This document shows, in pieces, positions 7,468 to 17,137 of a DNA stretch of 64,000 nucleotides. Location: positions 1 to 64,000 of the forward strand of contig NZ_JAFIQT010000003.1 in NCBI RefSeq assembly GCF_017355935.1. Reading direction: 5' to 3'. The notes below the pieces were generated by a model, which worked only from the letters and a program-made list of their open reading frames with translations, made no database searches and was not told the DNA's origin. A program made the position numbers and the translations under genes. Source of the stretch: Telluribacter humicola. Its GTDB lineage: Bacteria > Bacteroidota > Bacteroidia > Cytophagales > Spirosomataceae. Position 1 is the first letter of the stretch. The number at the start of each line of letters is the position of its first letter.

Positions 7468-8955
7468 ATGAAAAAAGTATCCCTGTTGATTAGTTCGCTT
7501 GCTTTGGGATCAATACTGGCTTTGCCTCTGAGCGCACAGCCTGCGAGCTCACAGCAACCGCCTCTAACGCAGCCCACACAGCCAAATTCACCGGACTATA
7601 ATCCAAAGGCTGCTTACGAAGGCCCTTATAAGCTGAATACGTGGTCTATTTCTATTCACGGAGGTCCTTCTCAATTTTTTGGAGACCTGAGAGAATATGA
7701 CTTCATGCCAGTAACCGAAAACTCGGCTGATAGCTACAGCGAGTGGGGAACATTTCAGGGAGGCTTGACGCTAAACAAACAGCTAACTTATCTTTTTGGC
7801 TTACGTGCTGACGTTTCGACTGGTGCTCTGCGTGGTATGAAGCGCCGTTTCTACTATCGCTACTTCCGCGGAACTTACACGGACTTCTCCATTGCAGGTA
7901 CTGTAAACCTGAAAGGGATCTTCTTCGGTCCTAACAAGATGAAGCACTGGAAGATCGATGGTTACGTGGGAGCCGGTCAGGTATGGTACAACTCTACCGC
8001 CTACGAACTGGGTACCGGACGTACTATTCGCAGCACCGATGGCACTACCAACGACTGGATCATACCTTTGGGTCTGAACATCAACTACGAACTGAGCCCA
8101 CGCTTTGACCTCGGTCTTGATTTCCGTATCAACCACGTTAACTCTGATATCGTAGACGCTACCTTTGGTGGTGACTATTCAAGAGACCCAAGCGATGGAA
8201 TAAATATCAGTAACATGACGTCGCACCGTCGTGGTAACTCGGCTCTTGATAAGTACGGCTACGGTTCACTGATGCTTACTTACAAGTTCGGAAAGAACGC
8301 ACTACGTGTACGTAAGACTGACGGAAAATATGAGTACACTCCTGAAGAAGGTTTCTACCACCTGCGCTATACCGACCCACGGGTGCTCGTGAAGCCACCA
8401 AAGATCCTGACTCTGGAAGAAATGGACTCAGTTGCTAAGGCTAACCGTCCACCAGATATCGATCCCCGCCTGTTGCTTGATACTGACGGTGACGGTGTAT
8501 CTGACTTCTTCGATAAAGAGCCTAACTCACCTGCCGGTAGCGTAGTAGACGGTAGCGGTCGTGTGATTGACTTTGATCGTTACGTGAAAGATGCCATTGC
8601 CTCAGGTGCTACCTGTAGCGAAATCTTCACTAACGTGATGTTCGACACCGATAAGAGTGTGATCAAACCTGAGTACCGCGAAATGCTGACAAACGTCGCT
8701 ACCCTGATGAACCGCTCAGGCTGTCGTCTGCAACTGGCTGGTCACGCTGACCGTCGTGCTTCTGACCGCTACAACATGGCTCTGTCACGCCGCCGCGTAG
8801 AAGCCGTTAGAGAGTTTATGGTTAACGAGGCTGGTCTGCAGGATGCAAGCAAGATCATTGTTGACTACTTCGGTTCGTTCAAGCCAATAGCTAATGGTGC
8901 TACTCGCGAAGGTCTGCAGAGAAACCGCCGCGTAGAACTGAAACTGCTGCCTTAA
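7468..8955 (+). CDS. OmpA-family outer-membrane protein
   Basis: 495 residues from the ATG at 7468 (an upstream TTG at 7459 is less likely). Signal peptide 'KKVSLLISSLALGSILALPLSAQ'-type at residues 1-23; a beta-barrel-like region (about 50-270) rich in alternating aromatic strands; a thrombospondin type-3 calcium motif 'DTDGDGVSDFFDKEPNSPAG' near 340; C-terminal OmpA peptidoglycan-binding domain (about 380-495) with 'MFDTDKSVIKPEY' and 'LAGHADRRASDRYNMALSRRRVEAV', ending 'NRRVELKLLP'. Codon use is strongly biased and the promoter is consensus, so it is probably among the most abundant outer-membrane proteins, tethering the outer membrane to the wall. Confidence 0.92.
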   Translation: MKKVSLLISSLALGSILALPLSAQPASSQQPPLTQPTQPNSPDYNPKAAYEGPYKLNTWSISIHGGPSQFFGDLREYDFMPVTENSADSYSEWGTFQGGLTLNKQLTYLFGLRADVSTGALRGMKRRFYYRYFRGTYTDFSIAGTVNLKGIFFGPNKMKHWKIDGYVGAGQVWYNSTAYELGTGRTIRSTDGTTNDWIIPLGLNINYELSPRFDLGLDFRINHVNSDIVDATFGGDYSRDPSDGINISNMTSHRRGNSALDKYGYGSLMLTYKFGKNALRVRKTDGKYEYTPEEGFYHLRYTDPRVLVKPPKILTLEEMDSVAKANRPPDIDPRLLLDTDGDGVSDFFDKEPNSPAGSVVDGSGRVIDFDRYVKDAIASGATCSEIFTNVMFDTDKSVIKPEYREMLTNVATLMNRSGCRLQLAGHADRRASDRYNMALSRRRVEAVREFMVNEAGLQDASKIIVDYFGSFKPIANGATREGLQRNRRVELKLLP

Positions 8956-8987
8956 TGAAGGCTTCAGGAATATATTAAAACGAAAAA

Positions 8988-9012
8988 GGCTCCCCAAAAG
9001 GGAGCCTTTTTT
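8988..9012 (+). terminator. Terminator of the OmpA gene
   Basis: GGCTCCC (8988-8994), 5-base loop, GGGAGCC (9000-9006), then six T. Preceded by a run of A, so it can work in both directions. Confidence 0.9.
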
Positions 9013-9077
9013 CAGTCACTCCATTAAAAGAACAACGCTGTGCGCCCTCGGGGCATGGCCTCCTAAACATAAACTCT

Positions 9078-10367
9078 GTGTACGACTTACTACTAGCCAA
9101 AGAAAAAAAAATAGCGGTTATCGGCCTGGGGTACGTTGGTCTTCCCATAGCCCTTGAATTAGCCAAGAAGTTTAGTGTGCTTGGTTTTGATATCAACCAG
9201 GATCGGGTCGAGAAAATGCACCGGGGTATCGATCCTTCCCGCGAGATTCCCTCCGAAGACTTTCAGGATAAAGATATCCTCTTCACCAGCGATGCCGACG
9301 ACCTGCGGCAGGCTCACTTCTTCATCGTAGCAGTACCTACCCCCGTCGACTCCTACAAAGTGCCGGATCTGAAGCCCCTGCAAAAGGCGTCTGAACTGGT
9401 GGGGAGGGCGCTCAAAGAAGGAGACTACGTCATATTTGAATCTACTGTATATCCGGGCTGTACCGAAGATGACTGCCTCCCACTACTGGAAGAACACTCG
9501 GGCCTGAAAGTAGGTCAGCACTTCAAGATTGGCTACTCTCCCGAGCGCATCAACCCCGGGGACAAAAACAGGGCGCTCCCTGATATTTTGAAAATAGTTT
9601 CGGGAAGTGATGCCGAAGCACTGGAAGAGATCGCTGCTGTATATGGTAGCGTGATCACGGCTGGTATTTATAAAGCCCCCACCATTAAGGTAGCCGAAGC
9701 TGCTAAGGTCATCGAAAATACCCAGCGCGACCTGAACATCTCACTGATGAATGAGCTGGCCATCATTTTTGACCGGATGGGTATAGACACGCAGGAAGTG
9801 ATTAAAGCCGCGGGCACCAAGTGGAACTTCCTCAAATTCTACCCCGGCCTGGTGGGCGGGCACTGCATCGGTGTAGATCCTTACTACCTGCTGCATAAGT
9901 CAAAGCAACTGGGTTACGATCCGCAGGTTATTAATAGCGGACGCCGCGTTAATGATACCATGCCGGCCTTTGTCGCCAAGAAGCTGGTACAGATGCTCAT
10001 TCAGAAGAATAAAAGCCCGCAGAGTGTACGGGTACTGGTCATGGGCATCACTTTCAAAGAAAATGTAGCCGATATTCGTAACTCTAAGGTAGCAGATCTG
10101 GTTAAAGAGCTGATGCAGTACTCCGTTCATGTACATATTGTGGATCCGCAAGCTTCTCCCAATGAAGTAGCCCACGAGTACAACCTGACTTTAGTAGATG
10201 GCCCATCTAAACGCTATGATGCAGTCATTGTGGCTGTAGCCCATGATGAGTACCGTAACCTTGGAAACGAATATTTTGAAGAAATTTGTCAGCCCGACGC
10301 TATCCTGATGGACCTGAAAGGATTATATCCCGAACAGGGCCAGCACCTTACGTACTGGCGTCTGTAA
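9078..10367 (+). CDS. UDP-N-acetyl-hexosamine/hexose 6-dehydrogenase (TviB/WbpA type)
   Basis: 429 residues. NAD-dependent oxidation of the C6 hydroxyl of a UDP-sugar (most likely UDP-GlcNAc or UDP-GalNAc) to the uronate, for capsule. Rossmann motif 'IAVIGLGYVGLPIA' (13-26), 'ESTVYPGCTE' (about 120-129), 'NTQRDLNISLMNELA', and the catalytic Cys263 in 'GGHCIGVDPYYL'. GTG start at 9078 gives the usual family N-terminus 'MYDLLLAKEKKIAVIG'. First gene of the polysaccharide locus, directly after the OmpA terminator. The TviB/VipA-like C-terminal UDP-binding domain is intact. Exact substrate not determined. Confidence 0.9.
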   Translation: MYDLLLAKEKKIAVIGLGYVGLPIALELAKKFSVLGFDINQDRVEKMHRGIDPSREIPSEDFQDKDILFTSDADDLRQAHFFIVAVPTPVDSYKVPDLKPLQKASELVGRALKEGDYVIFESTVYPGCTEDDCLPLLEEHSGLKVGQHFKIGYSPERINPGDKNRALPDILKIVSGSDAEALEEIAAVYGSVITAGIYKAPTIKVAEAAKVIENTQRDLNISLMNELAIIFDRMGIDTQEVIKAAGTKWNFLKFYPGLVGGHCIGVDPYYLLHKSKQLGYDPQVINSGRRVNDTMPAFVAKKLVQMLIQKNKSPQSVRVLVMGITFKENVADIRNSKVADLVKELMQYSVHVHIVDPQASPNEVAHEYNLTLVDGPSKRYDAVIVAVAHDEYRNLGNEYFEEICQPDAILMDLKGLYPEQGQHLTYWRL

Positions 10368-10417
10368 CTTTCACCAACAAATAACCTAAAACCTTACAAT
10401 TAACATTATCTAGATTT

Positions 10418-11524
10418 ATGAAAGAATTCGACTATCTGGTAGTTGGAGCCGGACTTTGGGGATGTGTGTTTGCTCACGAAGCTACCAAGAGGGGAAAGAA
10501 GTGTCTGGTTATTGATCGTCGCAACCATATTGGCGGCAATACCTACTGCGAAAATGTTGAAGGCATCAACGTACACAAGTACGGAGCCCATATATTCCAT
10601 ACCAACGACAAAGAGATCTGGGATTACGTCAATTCCTTTGTGGAATTTAACCGGTATACCAATTCACCGGTAGCCAACTACAACGGCGAGCTTTACAACC
10701 TCCCATTCAACATGAATACCTTCTATCAGCTGTGGAAAGTAAAAACACCGGTGGAAGCCAAGGCCAAAATAGCCCAGCAGGTAGAGGAGGCTGGTATCAA
10801 AGAGCCTAAAAACCTGGAAGAGCAGGCCATTTCGCTGGTAGGGGTAGATATGTACGAGAAGCTTATCAAAGCCTATACCGAGAAGCAGTGGGGGCGTAAA
10901 GCTACCGAGTTACCAGCCTTTATCATCAAGCGCCTGCCCGTCCGATTTACCTTTGACAACAACTACTTCAACGACCGCTACCAGGGTATACCCATCGGGG
11001 GCTACAATAAGCTGAGCGAAGGGCTGCTGGAAGGTTCAGAAGTACGTCTGGGAGTCGATTTTTTTGCCCGTCGGGAGGAGCTTACCGAGCTGGCCGATAC
11101 TGTAGTATATACTGGTAAGATAGACGAATACTTTGACTTCCGCTTTGGAGCTCTGGAGTACCGCAGTCTGCGTTTTGATGATGAATTACTAAATATTGAT
11201 AACTATCAGGGCAACGCCGTAGTTAACTATACTGACTCCGAAACGCCCTATACGCGCATCATTGAGCATAAGCATTTTGAGTTTGGTACGCAGCCCAAGA
11301 CAGTAGTTACGCGCGAATATCCGCAGGAGTGGACGCCGGGTGCTGAGCCTTACTATCCGATCAATGACGATAAAAACGATCAGCTATTCCGGCAGTACAA
11401 AGCCCTGGCTGAGCAGGAACAACATGTGATTTTCGGAGGAAGACTGGCCGAATACCGCTACTATGATATGCATCAGGTGATAGGCTCGGCACTGAAGAAA
11501 GTAAGAGTCCATTTTGGTGACTAA
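10418..11524 (+). CDS. glf: UDP-galactopyranose mutase
   Basis: 368 residues, the normal length. Flavoenzyme converting UDP-galactopyranose to UDP-galactofuranose in the cytoplasm. FAD-binding motif 'YLVVGAGLWGCVFAHEA' (5-21), 'VIDRRNHIGGNTYC', 'VHKYGAHIFHTND' (substrate flap region), 'YTEKQWGR' and C-terminal 'GRLAEYRYYDMHQVI' are all family signatures. Its presence predicts galactofuranose in the surface polysaccharide. Located 50 bases after the UDP-sugar dehydrogenase and 15 bases before the export lipoprotein gene. Confidence 0.95.
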   Translation: MKEFDYLVVGAGLWGCVFAHEATKRGKKCLVIDRRNHIGGNTYCENVEGINVHKYGAHIFHTNDKEIWDYVNSFVEFNRYTNSPVANYNGELYNLPFNMNTFYQLWKVKTPVEAKAKIAQQVEEAGIKEPKNLEEQAISLVGVDMYEKLIKAYTEKQWGRKATELPAFIIKRLPVRFTFDNNYFNDRYQGIPIGGYNKLSEGLLEGSEVRLGVDFFARREELTELADTVVYTGKIDEYFDFRFGALEYRSLRFDDELLNIDNYQGNAVVNYTDSETPYTRIIEHKHFEFGTQPKTVVTREYPQEWTPGAEPYYPINDDKNDQLFRQYKALAEQEQHVIFGGRLAEYRYYDMHQVIGSALKKVRVHFGD

Positions 11525-11539
11525 TCCATACAAAACAAC

Positions 11540-12304
11540 ATGATAAAAAGCGTGGGTGGAGTGATTCTGGCGCTGCTGCTACTGAGTGCCTGTCGTACTC
11601 AGCAGGCAGGGCCTCCCCGGATCACTTCCCAACAGCTTACACCTCCGTCTATAACGGTCAATAAAGGTGCTTACCTGATCAAGCCAGGTGACAGGCTTCG
11701 TATCCGCAACCTGAACTGGCTCACCGACCTGTTTCCGGATCCCAACCTGGTAAAAGATACTCCCGCCGGAGGTGGAAACGAAGGGGGATTTGCGGTATCA
11801 GTCAGCTCGGAGGGGCTGATAAGTATGCCCGAAATCGGAAGAGTAAGAGTAGAGGGTTTAACCCGTAAGCAGCTAACCGATACGCTGTCGGTACTGTACC
11901 GTGACGTAGTACGCGATCCGCTCTTCGAAGTAGAGATTACTAACCTGCGCGTAAAAGTGCTGGGGGCAGTCAATAACCAGGGACTGATTCCGTTAGAAAA
12001 GGAGTACCAGTCGCTGGGCGATGTATTGGCCAAAGCCGGTGGTATCCGGTACGCCGAGGCGGGTAATACCATCCAGATTATCCGGGGCGAAGGTACCGAG
12101 CAGCAAGTCGTGCAGTATGACTTTCAGCAACTGGGCAATCCGCTTATTGTAAATCAGTATATTTATGATAATGACATTGTCTACGTTCCGCCTTCCACCG
12201 AAAGCTTACGTACAGTCCGAAATCAGCGTACCCTGATACTAGTACAGCCAATGCTGGCAGCACTTAACCTCACCGTGCTCATTATTAACCTCCTCACCCG
12301 TTAG
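11540..12304 (+). CDS. Polysaccharide export lipoprotein (Wza/BexD family)
   Basis: 254 residues. Lipoprotein signal with lipobox 'LLLSAC' (Cys18). Poly_export domain (about 45-130, 'AYLIKPGDRLRIRN', 'ISMPEIGRVRVEGLT') followed by an SLBB domain ('VKVLGAVNNQGLIPL...SLGDVLAKAGGI'). The C-terminal hydrophobic segment ('LAALNLTVLIINLLTR') would be the outer-membrane-spanning helix of Wza-like octamers. Forms the export channel with the Wzc-like kinase encoded two genes downstream. Spacing of 15-20 bases to both neighbours indicates one operon. Confidence 0.9.
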   Translation: MIKSVGGVILALLLLSACRTQQAGPPRITSQQLTPPSITVNKGAYLIKPGDRLRIRNLNWLTDLFPDPNLVKDTPAGGGNEGGFAVSVSSEGLISMPEIGRVRVEGLTRKQLTDTLSVLYRDVVRDPLFEVEITNLRVKVLGAVNNQGLIPLEKEYQSLGDVLAKAGGIRYAEAGNTIQIIRGEGTEQQVVQYDFQQLGNPLIVNQYIYDNDIVYVPPSTESLRTVRNQRTLILVQPMLAALNLTVLIINLLTR

Positions 12305-12324
12305 TTTAGAAGTTATATGTACCT

Positions 12325-13056
12325 ATGCAAATTTCTCCTGACGAATTACTGGCCAAGGTTGGAAGTGACCTCCATATTCATGTATTACCGGGTATTGATG
12401 ACGGTGCCGCTACTCTAGATGACAGTCTGGCCCTGCTGGACCTACACTACAAGGCAGGTATACGACGGATTGTGGCTACTCCGCATATCCGTTCTGATTT
12501 CTTTCCCAATACGACCGACACGATCCGGGAAGCCTACGCCAAGCTTCAGACCGTAGCCGCGCAACACTGGCCTGACCTGGAGCTCACCTACGCGGCCGAA
12601 TACTATGCTGACGACTACCTCATGACCCTGATTGAGGCGGATGAGCTGCTTCCCCTGTTTGACCGCTATGTACTAGTCGAGACCTCCATGCGCTCCGAGC
12701 AGCCTTACTTCACCCATATCCTGAGGGCACTAATCGACAAAGGCTGGAAGCCGGTACTGGCTCATCCGGAACGGTACCGCCCCTGGCATCAGCGCCCCGA
12801 GCGGTATGCCGAACTTTACGAAATGAATGTTATATTTCAAATAAATTTACTGTCGCTGGGCGGGCTGTACGGGTCGGCAGAGCAAGCAGTGGCCGAAAGA
12901 CTGATTCAGCAAGGCTGGGTAGGTGCCGTAGGATCGGATCTGCACCATGCGACTCAGTACCGCTACATACACCGGGCTACTCAGCATCCTGACTTTGCAA
13001 TAGTAAGTAGCCAACTCCTGCTAAACCACACCATACTCCAAGCTGATAAAGCATGA
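12325..13056 (+). CDS. PHP-type tyrosine-protein phosphatase (CpsB/YwqE family)
   Basis: 243 residues. Metal-dependent phosphotyrosine phosphatase that dephosphorylates the partner capsule kinase. PHP motifs: 'DLHIHVLPGIDDGA' (H17, H19, D25/D26), 'RRIVATPHIRSDFFPN' (His), 'EYYADDYLM', 'VLAHPERY' and 'VGSDLHH'. Overlaps the start of the kinase gene by four bases (ATGA), implying translational coupling. It takes the place of the low-molecular-weight phosphatase Wzb of enterobacterial systems. Confidence 0.9.
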   Translation: MQISPDELLAKVGSDLHIHVLPGIDDGAATLDDSLALLDLHYKAGIRRIVATPHIRSDFFPNTTDTIREAYAKLQTVAAQHWPDLELTYAAEYYADDYLMTLIEADELLPLFDRYVLVETSMRSEQPYFTHILRALIDKGWKPVLAHPERYRPWHQRPERYAELYEMNVIFQINLLSLGGLYGSAEQAVAERLIQQGWVGAVGSDLHHATQYRYIHRATQHPDFAIVSSQLLLNHTILQADKA

Positions 13057-15494
13057 AAAACGAAAACGACAGCGCGTTTTTTGAGCAGCTTCTTACTAAT
13101 ACCGACTCTATCAACTTCCAGAAGGTAGTAAAGGTATTTGCTAGTCGCTGGTACTGGATTGTAGGAGCGCTTCTTTTCGCCGGCATACTCTGTTTTCTTT
13201 ACCTTAAACTGGCTACTCCCAAGTATGTGGTTTCGGTCACCATCAAGTACCTGGACAAGCAGTCCCAGCTGGATGAATTTGCTACTTCGCAGCCTACCTA
13301 CCTGTTCAACACCGGCAATACTGATTACCTGACCGAAAAGTATAACGTAAAGTCGCAGGAGGTAGTCCAGAATGCTATTACGAAACTGGATTATCCCTTT
13401 ACCTTCTACCGATTAAAAGACCTACGGCGCGTAGACGTATATCCTAACCGACCACTGGACCTGGAAGTGATCAGCTACGATCCCGAGACCTACGAGCATG
13501 GTACTTTCATTCTGGAAGATGACCTCTCACTGACCTACCAGACCGAAACCAACGAGATCCCTATCCGGCTGGTAGAGCGCTCGGTAGTGTCCCTGCGGGG
13601 GCTGGTATTCCGCGTCAAGCAGATCAACACCACCAAGGGGTACCGCTTTGAGTTCAAGTTCAATCATCCGGCCCGTATGGTCAACAGCCTGGTGGAGCAC
13701 ATCGACATGAAGGAAGTAGAACAGAACATGCCCGTCATGGATCTATCCTTCCGTTACCACAACCCGGCCTTCACCAAGGACTTCCTCGATAAATTACTGG
13801 AAGCCTACCGTGAGTATGACCTGAAGCAAAAGCAGCAGTCATCGGACCTGACCATCCGGTTTATCAACGATCAGGTAGATATCTATTCAGCATCGCTCAA
13901 AGAAGCTGCCCGCGAACTCGAACTGTTTAAGCAGCGGAACCAGGTACTGGATATCAGCTCATCCGCCACCGAGATTACCTCCAAGGTACGTGAACTGGAA
14001 CAGCGTAAGAATGAGCTCGAGATTCAGAAGGCGTACATCAATATGCTCGAGAGTAATCTGGGTAACACCTTTGAGCACATTGACTACCTCTCCATTGGAT
14101 TAGATGGAACGACGGATGTGGTACTGGTAGAGCTGCTGGAACGCTTTAATACCCTTATCAGGCAACGCAAGGAGCTACTGGTCAAATACAGTCCAAACTC
14201 TCCCACCGTTCGTAACCTGGACGAAGAACTGAACAAGTACCGCAGTCAGATCCTGGACAACATACGCCTGCAAAAGCAGAAGAACAACGGTACTATCCGC
14301 ATTCTGAACGACAACATCGCTGTATTCAGGAGGAGGTTTAATCAGATACCGGCGCTGGAAAAGAACTATATATACCTGCAGAGTAACTTCGAAGTCAACA
14401 AGAACATCTACTCCCTGCTGCTGAATAAAGAGATTGAGTCATCCATTGAGCGGGCGGGTATGCTGCCCTCCTTCCTGATAGTGACCAGGCCTGATCTGGA
14501 CAAAGTTTCGCCTAAACCCTGGCAAATCATAGCCTTGTCCATATTCCTTGGGCTGGGGTTGGGCCTAGGCTCGGTACTGGCAGTTCGCTCCTTCAACCAC
14601 ACCTTTACGGATATCGCGCAGGTTGACAAGCACCCGCGCGTAAGCCTCCTGGGCATCCTGCACCATTTCCCGGGCAGGGTAACCAACAGCAGCCGTGACC
14701 TTAACAACTTTCTCAACGACCGCACTGTATTTACGGAATCCATGAGTGCAGTCCGTACGCGGCTGAGCTTTGCAAAAAGTCAGTTGGTGGATAAGAAGGA
14801 ACCTGGCAAGCAGATCATGATCACATCCGAAAAATCCGGAGAAGGCAAATCCTTTGTAACCGTAAACCTGGCCCTCTCTCTGACCAAGATCGGAAAGAAG
14901 GTTGTTGTGATCGGTGGAGACCTTCGGAAGTCTCGTCTGCACCTGTTCTTTGATGAGCACAACCGGTACGGACTCAGCAATCTGCTGCAGGAAGAGAGCC
15001 CTGAGAGCCCTGACTTTACTAAATTTATTTACTCATCTACTACCAAAAATCTCGACTATATACCGGCTGGTCCGGCTCCGTTTAACCCCGGCGAACTTCT
15101 ACAAAAGCCTGTGTTTGAGGAGCTACTGGCTTACTGCCGCACCCACTACGACTATGTACTTCTGGATACCGCTCCGGTAGGATTAGTGGCTGATAACGTG
15201 CCACTTCTAAACCAAAGCGATCATGTATTGTTTATAATCAGGTGGCTCTACTCCGAGAAGGAGGCCTACCGCCTGCCGGCACAGTTAGCCGATGAATATG
15301 ATATCCGAGAAGTTAAAGTAATCGTCAATGATTTTTACCCCGACAACCTGTACAGCAGCCTTACTTCCGGCTCTTACTACGGCTCCGGGTATAGCCATTA
15401 TCGCTATGACTACGCTTACCGAGACAACGGCTACCTATCAGACTCAAAACCCGGCTGGAAAAAAAGAATCAGGAATATATTCAGTATCCGTTAG
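13053..15494 (+). CDS. Wzc-like polysaccharide co-polymerase / BY-kinase
   Basis: 813 residues. Wzz domain with first membrane helix (about 33-51), long periplasmic region with coiled coil (about 250-430), second membrane helix (about 488-510), then a cytoplasmic bacterial tyrosine kinase domain: Walker A 'SEKSGEGKS' (about 592-600), A' 'VVVIGGDLRKSRLH', Walker B 'YVLLDTAPVGLVADN'. The C-terminal tail is a Tyr cluster ('YYGSGYSHYRYDYAYRD'), the autophosphorylation site. Controls chain length and export together with the Wza-like lipoprotein; reset by the PHP phosphatase encoded immediately upstream. Confidence 0.93.
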   Translation: MKNENDSAFFEQLLTNTDSINFQKVVKVFASRWYWIVGALLFAGILCFLYLKLATPKYVVSVTIKYLDKQSQLDEFATSQPTYLFNTGNTDYLTEKYNVKSQEVVQNAITKLDYPFTFYRLKDLRRVDVYPNRPLDLEVISYDPETYEHGTFILEDDLSLTYQTETNEIPIRLVERSVVSLRGLVFRVKQINTTKGYRFEFKFNHPARMVNSLVEHIDMKEVEQNMPVMDLSFRYHNPAFTKDFLDKLLEAYREYDLKQKQQSSDLTIRFINDQVDIYSASLKEAARELELFKQRNQVLDISSSATEITSKVRELEQRKNELEIQKAYINMLESNLGNTFEHIDYLSIGLDGTTDVVLVELLERFNTLIRQRKELLVKYSPNSPTVRNLDEELNKYRSQILDNIRLQKQKNNGTIRILNDNIAVFRRRFNQIPALEKNYIYLQSNFEVNKNIYSLLLNKEIESSIERAGMLPSFLIVTRPDLDKVSPKPWQIIALSIFLGLGLGLGSVLAVRSFNHTFTDIAQVDKHPRVSLLGILHHFPGRVTNSSRDLNNFLNDRTVFTESMSAVRTRLSFAKSQLVDKKEPGKQIMITSEKSGEGKSFVTVNLALSLTKIGKKVVVIGGDLRKSRLHLFFDEHNRYGLSNLLQEESPESPDFTKFIYSSTTKNLDYIPAGPAPFNPGELLQKPVFEELLAYCRTHYDYVLLDTAPVGLVADNVPLLNQSDHVLFIIRWLYSEKEAYRLPAQLADEYDIREVKVIVNDFYPDNLYSSLTSGSYYGSGYSHYRYDYAYRDNGYLSDSKPGWKKRIRNIFSIR

Positions 15495-15521
15495 GAATAG
15501 CTCACCGCTAAATTACTAGGT

Positions 15522-16406
15522 ATGTATTCATTCAACTACAAGAAGCCACGGGCTATATCCGAAATAGGATGTAATCATATGGGGAACTTTGAGATTGCCA
15601 AGGAGCTGATTCAGCTATCCAAAGACTGTAAGGCCGACTACGCCAAGTTTCAGAAGCGTCACTCCCGCGAGCTGCTGACAGAAGAGCAGTACAATGCTCC
15701 TCATCCAGTTCCTTACAACGCCTACGGTACTACGTACGGTGCCCATCGTGAGTATCTGGAGTTCAGCCTGGAGCAGCACGCCGATCTCAAAAAATATGCC
15801 GAGTCCATTGGTATTGGCTATGCCACCTCCGTCTGGGATGTTACTTCGGCCCGCGAGATTATCGAACTGCAGCCCGACTTTATCAAGGTACCTTCGGCCT
15901 GCAACAACCACTTTGATATGCTGCATCTGCTGCGTGATACGTACGCGGGTGATGTACATATATCCGTGGGTATGACTACTCAGGACGAAGAAGCCAGCGT
16001 AGTGGAATTTTTTGAAGCTACCAGACAGGCCGACCGGCTTGTGATCTATTCCTGCACCTCAGGATACCCTGTCCGGTTTGGCGATATATGTCTGCTAGAG
16101 ATCCCCCGCCTGCGTGAGCGCTACGAAGGGCGGGTCAAGGAGATAGGCTTTTCGGGACATCACCTGGGCATAGCGGTAGACATTGCCGCTTATACCCTTG
16201 GAGCCTGCTGGGTTGAGCGACATTTCACCAAAGACCGCACCTGGAAAGGGACCGACCACGCCGCTTCGCTGGAAGTACCGGGTCTGCAAAAGCTCATCCG
16301 GGACCTCCATCATACCTACGATGCACTCCAGTGTAAGTCTACTGAGATCCTGGACGTAGAAGCAGTACAGCGTGAAAAACTTAAGTACCGGAAAAAAGTA
16401 GCCTGA
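15522..16406 (+). CDS. NeuB-family ulosonate (sialic-acid-like) synthase, short form
   Basis: 294 residues. Condenses phosphoenolpyruvate with an aldose or N-acyl-hexosamine to give a 3-deoxy-ulosonic acid. NeuB motifs: 'EIGCNHMGNFEIAKELI' (14-30), 'DYAKFQKR', 'FIKVPSACNNH', 'HISVGMTT', 'GFSGHHLGIAVDIAAYTLGA' and 'VERHFTKDRTWKGTDHAASLE'. The C-terminal SAF/antifreeze-like domain of standard NeuB (~340-350 residues) is absent, so the chain stops after the TIM barrel. First of five overlapping or closely spaced genes with a CMP-transferase, two oxidoreductases and a KdsC-like phosphatase. Confidence 0.85.
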   Translation: MYSFNYKKPRAISEIGCNHMGNFEIAKELIQLSKDCKADYAKFQKRHSRELLTEEQYNAPHPVPYNAYGTTYGAHREYLEFSLEQHADLKKYAESIGIGYATSVWDVTSAREIIELQPDFIKVPSACNNHFDMLHLLRDTYAGDVHISVGMTTQDEEASVVEFFEATRQADRLVIYSCTSGYPVRFGDICLLEIPRLRERYEGRVKEIGFSGHHLGIAVDIAAYTLGACWVERHFTKDRTWKGTDHAASLEVPGLQKLIRDLHHTYDALQCKSTEILDVEAVQREKLKYRKKVA

Positions 16407-17137
16407 TGGAAGTACTGGCTATGATACCCGCTCGGGGAGGGAGCAAAGGCCTTCCGGATAAAAATATACTCTCTCTGGCAGGCCATCCGCTAATAGCCTA
16501 CAGCATCCGGGCCGCGCTGACTACTCCTTCCGTTACGCGTACCATAGTCTCAACTGACTCTCCACGCATAGCCGAAGTAGCGCTCCGTTACGGAGCGGAG
16601 GTACCCTTTATGAGGCCCGATGCCCTCGCGCAGGACCTCAGTACCGACTGGGAGGTTTTTGACCACGCGCTGCGCTGGCTGCGCGACCAGCAGGGCTACC
16701 AGCCCGACCTTGTGGTACAGCTACGACCTACCTCACCGGTACGCCAGGTCACGTTGCTAGAAAAAGCAATTCAACGTATGGCTCAGGAACCTAAAGCGGA
16801 TAGCTTGCGGATAGTGACGCCCGCTCCCGTCACACCTTACAAGATGTGGACCCTACCAGTGGGAGAAGACGGCCCCATGCAACCGCTGCTGGAGGCTCCA
16901 AGCATAAAGGAACCCTATAATCAGCCCCGGCAGATCCTGCCCCAGGTATACTGGCAGATCGGTACCCTGGATGTCATAAGGCCCCACATAATACTGAATA
17001 ACCACTCCATGTCCGGCCAAACGATCCTGCCACTGGTAGTACCCAACGAACTCGCGGTTGACATAGACGATCTGGCAAGTTTTGAACGGGCGGAAGCAAG
17101 CATCCGGAGTTATGACTGCGTCAAATTTGATGATTAA
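16406..17137 (+). CDS. Acylneuraminate cytidylyltransferase family (NeuA-like)
   Basis: 243 residues. Activates a ulosonic acid with CTP to the CMP-sugar. N-terminal signature 'MIPARGGSKGLPDKNILSLAGHPLIAYSI' region (key residues R-GG-SK-P-KN), 'VVQLRPTSPVR' and the metal-binding 'VDIDDLASFERAEA' near the C-terminus. The start ATG overlaps the upstream TGA stop by one base (TGATG), so translation is coupled to the NeuB-like gene. Substrate is expected to be the product of that synthase. Confidence 0.9.
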   Translation: MEVLAMIPARGGSKGLPDKNILSLAGHPLIAYSIRAALTTPSVTRTIVSTDSPRIAEVALRYGAEVPFMRPDALAQDLSTDWEVFDHALRWLRDQQGYQPDLVVQLRPTSPVRQVTLLEKAIQRMAQEPKADSLRIVTPAPVTPYKMWTLPVGEDGPMQPLLEAPSIKEPYNQPRQILPQVYWQIGTLDVIRPHIILNNHSMSGQTILPLVVPNELAVDIDDLASFERAEASIRSYDCVKFDD

